A stretch of 64,000 bases of DNA from Linum tenue. Its lineage: Eukaryota; Streptophyta; Magnoliopsida; Malpighiales; Linaceae. A model generated the notes under the pieces. It was not told the origin of the DNA. It searched no databases and was given only the letters and a program-made list of their open reading frames with translations. The position numbers were made by a program, and so were the translations under genes. The stretch covers positions 4,494,937 to 4,558,936 of the forward strand of contig CAMGYJ010000009.1 of assembly GCA_946122785.1 (NCBI GenBank). Direction: 5' to 3'. Shown here in pieces: positions 58,728 through 64,000 of the stretch (positions are counted from its first letter, which is position 1; each line of letters opens with the position of its first letter).

Positions 58728-59153
58728 CTAGCTAGCCAGGTTGTTGTTAAAAGGGTAACAAACAGTGTAACCACCGGAGGTGGCGTTGTACCAACAAGGT
58801 CCTCTCTGCGTAACGATCCATTTGCAAACAGAACAACGGTCCTGATCCCTCTTCTGAACGTAAATGTCGAACCAGTGTATCCCGTTGCTGGTATCCCACT
58901 TGAACGCGCAGAAGAAGAGCGTCGTGCCCCAAAAATTCGGGACGAAATGCCAGCTCCACGATCCCCTCTTCGGGAGCACTCTGAGCCCGAGATCGTCGTC
59001 TTTCGATTTGCAATGCATCGTCAGGTAGTGATGCCTGTACAGCAAGTTGGTCACCGTCACGTCGGCGGTTCTTATGATCTGCCCTTCCACCACTGCCCAT
59101 GATGAACACAACATTATCGTCATTAGTATCGCCTTCGTCGTTGTTAAACTCAT
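58728..59153 (-). CDS. S-protein homologue (plant self-incompatibility S1 family), secreted
   Basis: The minus-strand gene has no introns and encodes 141 residues. Residues 1-24 form a signal peptide (hydrophobic AILMTIMLC core, likely cut after VVEG). The mature protein has the S1-family pattern: VTVTNLL near the N-terminus, LTMHCKSKDDDLG, WSWHFVPNFWGTTLFFCAFKW, and a C-terminal half with paired cysteines (Cys107, Cys110, Cys120, Cys132 besides Cys48 and Cys82). One N-glycosylation site, N123-A-T, is visible. The family includes the poppy self-incompatibility stigma proteins, but most homologues have no known partner. ACTATAAACA at 59241-59250 (minus) is a well-placed TATA box 90-100 bp before the start, supporting a live gene. 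LINE tails lie on both sides. Confidence 0.93.
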   Translation of the reverse strand: MSLTTTKAILMTIMLCSSWAVVEGQIIRTADVTVTNLLYRHHYLTMHCKSKDDDLGLRVLPKRGSWSWHFVPNFWGTTLFFCAFKWDTSNGIHWFDIYVQKRDQDRCSVCKWIVTQRGPCWYNATSGGYTVCYPFNNNLAS

Positions 59154-59240
59154 GATGGATTCGGGTTGGTTTTTTGGTTGCTAATTGTCTTATGGTGGCT
59201 ATTGGTGATTGATAATGTGGTGATTTGGGGGGTGGTGTGT

Positions 59241-59250
59241 TGTTTATAGT
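59241..59250 (-). promoter_or_regulatory. TATA box of the S-protein homologue
   Basis: ACTATAAACA on the minus strand, about 90 bp upstream of the ATG at 59153. Confidence 0.6.
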
Positions 59251-59619
59251 GGGTCGCTAATTCTCTCTTATGGTGGCTTTTGGAATATTCTGATGAGGGA
59301 GGATGTTCCTCTTGTGCGATTCTATCGACTGTAAAATTGTAACATTTGTTGAATTTTTTTGTTGCAACTTTGACTCAAATCTTGTTAGGAAAAAATATCA
59401 CGATCATTAGAGAGGAGATCTGTGTTTAAGTGGAAAAGGCTAACAATCGGAAAGGGTTTTTGGTCCTAAAATTCCAATTAAAAGAACATTGATGATAATA
59501 CATGTCCATTTTATTTTCGAATATATAGTTTGTGAAAGGGGTTGGTTTAGTACAAAGATGGGAGGATGTAATTAGGAATAGTTGAGAAACTCTAGTGGAT
59601 TGTTTAACTATGGTGATTT

Positions 59620-60260
59620 GTAGGTAGTCTTTGAAGGCAAGCAATTTGGGATCCCAGCGCTTATGCGACAGTTCCATCAACAGTATGAGGAATGGGTAGG
59701 TCTGCCTGAGGACCAGGTGCCTCGAGTTCAAGGGCCGAGTATGCAGTCTGCTGCTTAAGTGGGTGGGTCCGGTTTGGTTTGCATGTGGGATGGGGCTACT
59801 AAGGGTGGGTCTCATTCGGCTGGGGGGATGGTGCTTTTTGACCCAGCACGGACGATCCTCCTGGTTAGAGGGATCCAGTTTCCTCAAATGGCTGATCCAG
59901 TAGTAGTAGAATTGCTCGTGCTTCGAGAAGCAATTATTTGGTGTGTAGAGCAAGGTTTGTCGGAGGTCCGATTTGAGGGCGATGCGAAGGTGATCATTGA
60001 TAAAATCAATCAATCCGACACAAGGGATAGCCGGTTGGGTGTTGTACTGGAAGAGATTGCTTATTATTTTCATACTCAGCCGGGGTTTAGTGTGCGTTTT
60101 GTAGGTCGGAATAACAATAGGGTAGCTCATTTGGTAGCTAGGAAAGCCCTCTCTTTGTATCCGACTATGAGTCGCTTTTTCGATTTCCAGACCTGGCTAG
60201 TTTCCAGGGTGTAACTGTCTATTTTTCGATCAATACATGATATCTTTTGTCAAAAAAAAA
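59620..60260 (+). mobile_element. 5'-truncated LINE tail with nearly intact RNase H-like domain
   Basis: From about 59759 to the stop at 60212-60214 the plus strand is open for 151 codons and encodes an RVT_3 domain: WDGATKGGSHSAGGMVLFD (the DGA strand), VELLVLREAIIWCVEQGL, RFEGDAKVIIDKI, and GRNNNRVAHLVARKAL. An in-frame TAA at 59756 separates it from upstream LINE linker sequence (59620-59755, QQYEEWVGLPEDQ). The 3' UTR ends in an A-run at 60251-60260. The domain degrades RNA in RNA-DNA hybrids when part of a full LINE protein; alone this is a relic. Confidence 0.82.
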
Positions 60261-62161
60261 AGGGATAGGGTACAAAATCCTTCCCTAAAAAAAACACTAC
60301 AAAATTTGATCATTTACCCTTCATTTCTGATTTCATATATCCAATGGTCCACATTAATTCGGAAGAAGAAGAAAAAAGAGGAGGAATGAACGGGTAATTT
60401 CGCCACCAAAGTGTTTTTTCCCCCCACCAAAGTGTTTTTTTTTCTGTTAACAGCCTGACACGAATTCAAAGGATAGAGAAATGTACTTTTTCTAATCTCG
60501 TATTTTTTTAATCGGATCCTACAGAATTTGTTAACTCCGAATTTAAAAAAAAAAATTGAGTAGAAAGAACGCATTAATTATGATTTACACATTGATAACC
60601 ATTTTGCTATATTTTGAGCAAAGAAAAATAATAATAACTCTTCAAAACACATGTCGGTTGTAGTATTATCACTGACATATCAATCATGTCCAGTACAATG
60701 CGTCATACTAACATCATATCAATCATATCATCATGATATAGCAGTAATATGATGATCCATCTCCTTCATTTCAACTCAAAAATTAAAAAATAATTGTTTA
60801 GAAAGAACACATTTATTAAGATCTACACAATGATTTTTTTTAATGAACTTATATAAACTCATATGGACTATATGATATTGATATGAACTAATATGATTTT
60901 GAGGTGAATGGTATAGAACTAATATGATCTTGATATGAATTTATCTAATAATGAAATGAGCTAATATGAGCGTATATGAATTTATATGAAAATAATATGA
61001 ACTGATATGATATTGATTTGAAATTATACGATCTTGATATGAATGATATGAACCGATACGATCTTGATATGATGATCTAGGGAAAATTTGGCTTCAAAAA
61101 AATACCAAAATGGATATCATCTTGTAGAGCACAAAAACCCTTATATTTATACGCAAATCTTTTTGAAAATCGATGTAAAATGATGCGCGAAGGTTCGTTG
61201 AATTTTCGTAGGAAATTTGAACACTGCCTATGAATTCACGCCTGCCTACCCAAAATTCAGACATACCTCATTTTTCCCTCTCTACTCATTTATAATATTG
61301 ACCATTAGATCTCTCATTCTCAAATACAACTATTAAATCTAGGGCTGGGCATGCGGGCATGTCACTCGCAGGTTTGGGCTTATCCGCCCGCATTTGACCC
61401 AAATTTTGTTATGTGGGTGGGTGAAGGGTTGTGCTGGAAGGCATCCGTCGGGTGGCGGGTGGGTTGTGGACGGTGCGCGAGTGACCCGCTCAACCCAACA
61501 ACAAAAAGAACAAAGTCGTTGGTGTTGGAGAGTGGAGACGCTGACTGAAACTAGGGCTAGGCCTCGAGATTAAATCTCAACTTCCCTCTTCTTCCCTTTA
61601 TTTTTTCCTCTGAATCATATGCCAAATCACATATCTTTCCTCTGTTAAATTATTTTCTTAGTTTCCTGCACTCGATAATCAACTCCGTCCGTAGAAAACT
61701 CCCCCACAATATCATTTCTATCCAATTTCAGAACTAATTCGGCATTCTTGTTTCCTATTCCATCTTGTTTATGCCCGATAACTCTCCACCAATTATCTCG
61801 CCACTTGAAGTGAATCTCAAATTTGGAGGGTGAATGGATATTGAAATGGATTTTTATTTTCCATATTGCAATTACACAAGGAGTAACGATTAACCAGTGA
61901 ATCCTAAACCACTAATTTTTCCGGTTCAGCGTCCGGTTACGAAAACAAAGAGTAATACAAAACAATGGAGTTTTGTAGCAATACCTATACCCAATCCATT
62001 AATTAATGAGACGCTGTGCAAATTAATGTGATGACGTGGTTAGTTCATTTAACTGTTACGAGTAATTAATGAGATGATTTGGAAATTTATGACCATTATT
62101 AAATGTGCTGACTTTGACATCTACACCCAACTCACAGAATGGGGTTCGGTTAGCCTGACTA
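60261..62161. other. Intergenic AT-rich DNA
   Basis: It contains a degenerate ATATGA-type repeat (60845-61075). At 61341 TAGGGCTGGGCATGCGGGC resembles a hAT terminus followed by GGGTGGGTG-type subterminal repeats, and AGGGCTAGGCC occurs at about 61553, but in direct rather than inverted order, so no element could be delimited. No gene. Confidence 0.4.
60845..61075. repeat. Degenerate tandem repeat based on TGATATGAACTRATATGATYT
   Basis: Roughly ten loosely spaced copies of TTGATATGAA / AACTAATATGA words, with variable spacing. Confidence 0.65.
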
Positions 62162-62456
62162 CCCCTAAAGGGGTAGTCATTTTCGACACCCATGATCTAA
62201 GCCGTCCATTGTAGATAGTCTTAATCTAAGATTAATTGCTTACAGTTAGTAATTATTGCTCTAATTCAATAATTAATTGCATAGAAAAAGAGAAAGAATT
62301 AAAAGTGGCGACCCCACCCATAATTTTAAATTCATTCCCTCTTACCTTTTTCACTTTCACCGTTTCAGTTCCCCTTCCCTTCTATACCTCTGCCTCCAGA
62401 ACCCACAAAGAACACTTCGCCGCCGACTCATAAAATCGCCGGCGTAGACCCTAATA

Positions 62457-62670
62457 TCCTTCACAAACAGCGGTCGGCCACTCCCTCCCGTCGGAAGTCG
62501 TCTCTCTTTAATCCCGAACCATAGACTTCAGCACCCGCCGCAACCCTTCGACGCCGACTCATCACTACCCCTTCGCAACCCTTCGCATCCCTTCGGCGCC
62601 GCCGTAAAACATCATCTCCTTCGCAAACAGCGGTCGGCCCGTCGGAAGTCATCTGTCTTTCCCCCCGAAC
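62457..62670. repeat. Local duplication in the GC-rich block of the right-edge element
   Basis: CCTTCRCAAACAGCGGTCGG followed by CGTCGGAAGTCRTCTSTCTTT occurs near 62459 and again near 62609, and CCCTTCG(A/C)CGCC near 62545 and 62595. The unit is about 150 bp. The block's open frames (minus strand) are Arg-rich and not recognised as protein. Confidence 0.65.
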
Positions 62671-62749
62671 CATCGACTTCGAACCCGCTTGATCGATTCC
62701 CGTCCACGATAGTATAGCTGCGACAGAGGCTATTTATGGTGTCTTGTTT

Positions 62750-63600
62750 AATATTTGTGTTGTTTGAAAAACAGTTGGTAATTACAAACGCGTACCAGTA
62801 CTCTGGTACATCTATCACTGCACTGGTACATGTACCAGTGCACTGGTACATCTATCACTGGACTGGTACATGTACCAGTCCATTTGTACATGTACCATTC
62901 TATGTGATAAAAATAGTTCAGAATATAACCAATATACGAAATATAATTTATCTCCCTCAACCACAGTTCTTTAAAAATTGAGCACAGTTCATAAAACGAA
63001 AATAAAAAAAACAGGATTCAACAAATAGAAGTTGACAGGATATCACTATACTGGTACATCTATCACTGTACTGGTAAATGTACCAGTACTGTGGTAAATA
63101 TATCACACAACTTGAAACGCGTACAAGTACTATGGTACATCTATCACTCCACTGGTACATGTACCAGTCCACTGGTACATCTATCACTGGACTGGTACAT
63201 GTACCAGTCCATTTGTACATGTACAATTCTATGTGATAAAAATAATTCAGAATATAACCAATATACGTTATATAATTTATCTCCCTCAACCACAGTTCTT
63301 TAAAAATTGAGCACAGTTCATAAAACGAGAAAAAAAACAGGATTCAACATATCACTATACTGGTACATCTATCACTCTACTGGTAAATGTACCAGTACTG
63401 TGGTACATATATCACACAACTTGAAACAACGTTATTTAATATTTGTGTTGTTTGGAAAAAATAAAAAACGCGTACCAGTACTGTGGTACATCTATCACTC
63501 TACTGGTACATGTACTAATTTATGTGATAAAAATAATCCAGAATATAACCAATATACGTTATATAATTTATCTCTCTCAACAACAGTTCTTAAAAAATTC
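62750..63600. repeat. Three tandem ~340-bp units built on ACTGGTACATGTACCAGT palindromes
   Basis: Units begin near 62789, 63117 and 63469 with ACGCGTACMAGTACT and continue with TGGTACATCTATCACT phrases. The 18-bp perfect palindrome ACTGGTACATGTACCAGT occurs at about 62863, 63151 and 63192, with shorter GTACATGTAC forms between. Each unit ends in a conserved GTGATAAAAATARTYCAGAATA / CTCAACCACAGTTCTT segment. The third unit is shortest. Cys/Thr/Tyr-rich open frames across the array follow from the repeat and are not treated as genes. Confidence 0.85.
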
Positions 63601-64000
63601 AGCACAAAAAATAATGGATCCCGCCAGCCGTGTAGTGATGATCAAGAGCTATGGTTCTCCACGGCGGCGACGAATATTCAAAGTACCAGTTCGACAGCCC
63701 CAGCGCGTGGAACCGGCCGACGATGCGGGTCAGGTTGGAGGTCGGAGGCGAAGGGAAATAGCAGAGACGGGAAGCGGAAATAGAAACAAATGGAAAGGGA
63801 GTAGAAACGCCACAATTTCCATCCATGGTTCCAGGTAAATTGCCCCACTTCCCGTGCATAATTAATATGCCAGTTGTTCTTTTCTCCATCCATATTTATA
63901 GAAGACAGCCATTAATAGTTGCCTGATAATTAAGTAGAACCCTGACCAATCAAATGGGGGGTGTCGAAAATCACTACCCCTTTAGGGGTTAGCATAGTAT

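Larger units (their letters stand above)
62162..63988. mobile_element. Inverted-repeat element carrying a palindromic tandem array
   Basis: The left 30 bp (62162-62191, beginning CCCCTAAAGGGGTAGTCATT) and the inverted right 30 bp (63959-63988, beginning CCCCTAAAGGGGTAGTGATT) agree at 29 of 30 bases. Each end contains its own hairpin CCCCTAAAGGGG. The flanks share GTTAGC but not at equal offsets, so the target duplication and superfamily are undetermined. Inside are a GC-rich block with a local duplication (62457-62670) and a palindrome-rich tandem array (62750-63600). No transposase is recognisable. Confidence 0.75.

Noticed and set aside
61341..61565. hAT-like ends TAGGGCTGGGC and AGGGCTAGGCC as an element
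   Set aside because: They are in direct, not inverted, orientation and no 8-bp duplication was found.
62748..63289. Cys/Thr/Tyr-rich open frames on both strands across the palindromic array
   Set aside because: They exist in both strands because the DNA is palindromic; composition follows the repeat and there is no start context or homology.
62750..63600. Regularly repeated palindromes resembling a CRISPR array
   Set aside because: The units are about 340 bp, differ from one another, have no unique spacers of equal length and sit within a plant transposon-like element.

Overview
The window is nuclear DNA of a flowering plant, most likely a eudicot. The evidence is small multi-exon or intronless genes of plant-specific families (FdC2 ferredoxin, PLATZ, SUPERMAN-like zinc finger, AHL, S-protein homologue) set in long AT-rich intergenic DNA full of plant transposons (Ty3/gypsy, Ty1/copia, TRIM, hAT, MITEs, LINE tails). 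I cannot name the species. No CRISPR array, operon, rRNA or tRNA gene was seen.

Layout. 1-801: 5' end of a minus-strand Ty3/gypsy-type element (gag start plus LTR), abutting an orphan exon-like stretch (823-1255). 2161-3944: minus-strand FdC2-type plastid ferredoxin gene, six exons. 4252-9347: intergenic DNA with a short LINE tail, a small foldback MITE and one hAT element nested in another. 10248-13227: a complete gag-only LTR element with two indistinguishable LTRs. 14819-16395: minus-strand PLATZ gene, four exons. 17733-22750: a Ty1/copia composite with an intact 1314-codon polyprotein. 22860-24705: LINE reverse-transcriptase remnant split by a TRIM, then an older TRIM split by a MITE. 29129-33290: a 4.2-kb segment bounded by inverted repeats. 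33515-33887: LINE tail. 38468-39382: SUPERMAN-like gene. 42311-43522: three MITEs in a row, separated only by (TA)n. 44289-46905: decayed minus-strand copia element. 51427-52350: AHL gene. 54460-55193: hAT-type element. 57368-57690 and 59620-60260: LINE RNase H tails flanking an S-protein homologue (58728-59153, minus). 62162-63988: inverted-repeat element with a palindrome-rich tandem array.

The five host genes look independent: one plastid electron-transfer protein, three putative nuclear regulators (PLATZ, C2H2-EAR, AHL) and one secreted peptide. Most of the window's story is transposition. Several insertions have exact target-site duplications, which fixes their boundaries and gives a relative order of events. 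The most unusual structures are the gag-only LTR element, the copia composite inside a single target-site duplication, the (TA)n-targeting MITE trio and the palindrome-array element at the right edge. All boundaries were read by eye; identities are estimates.
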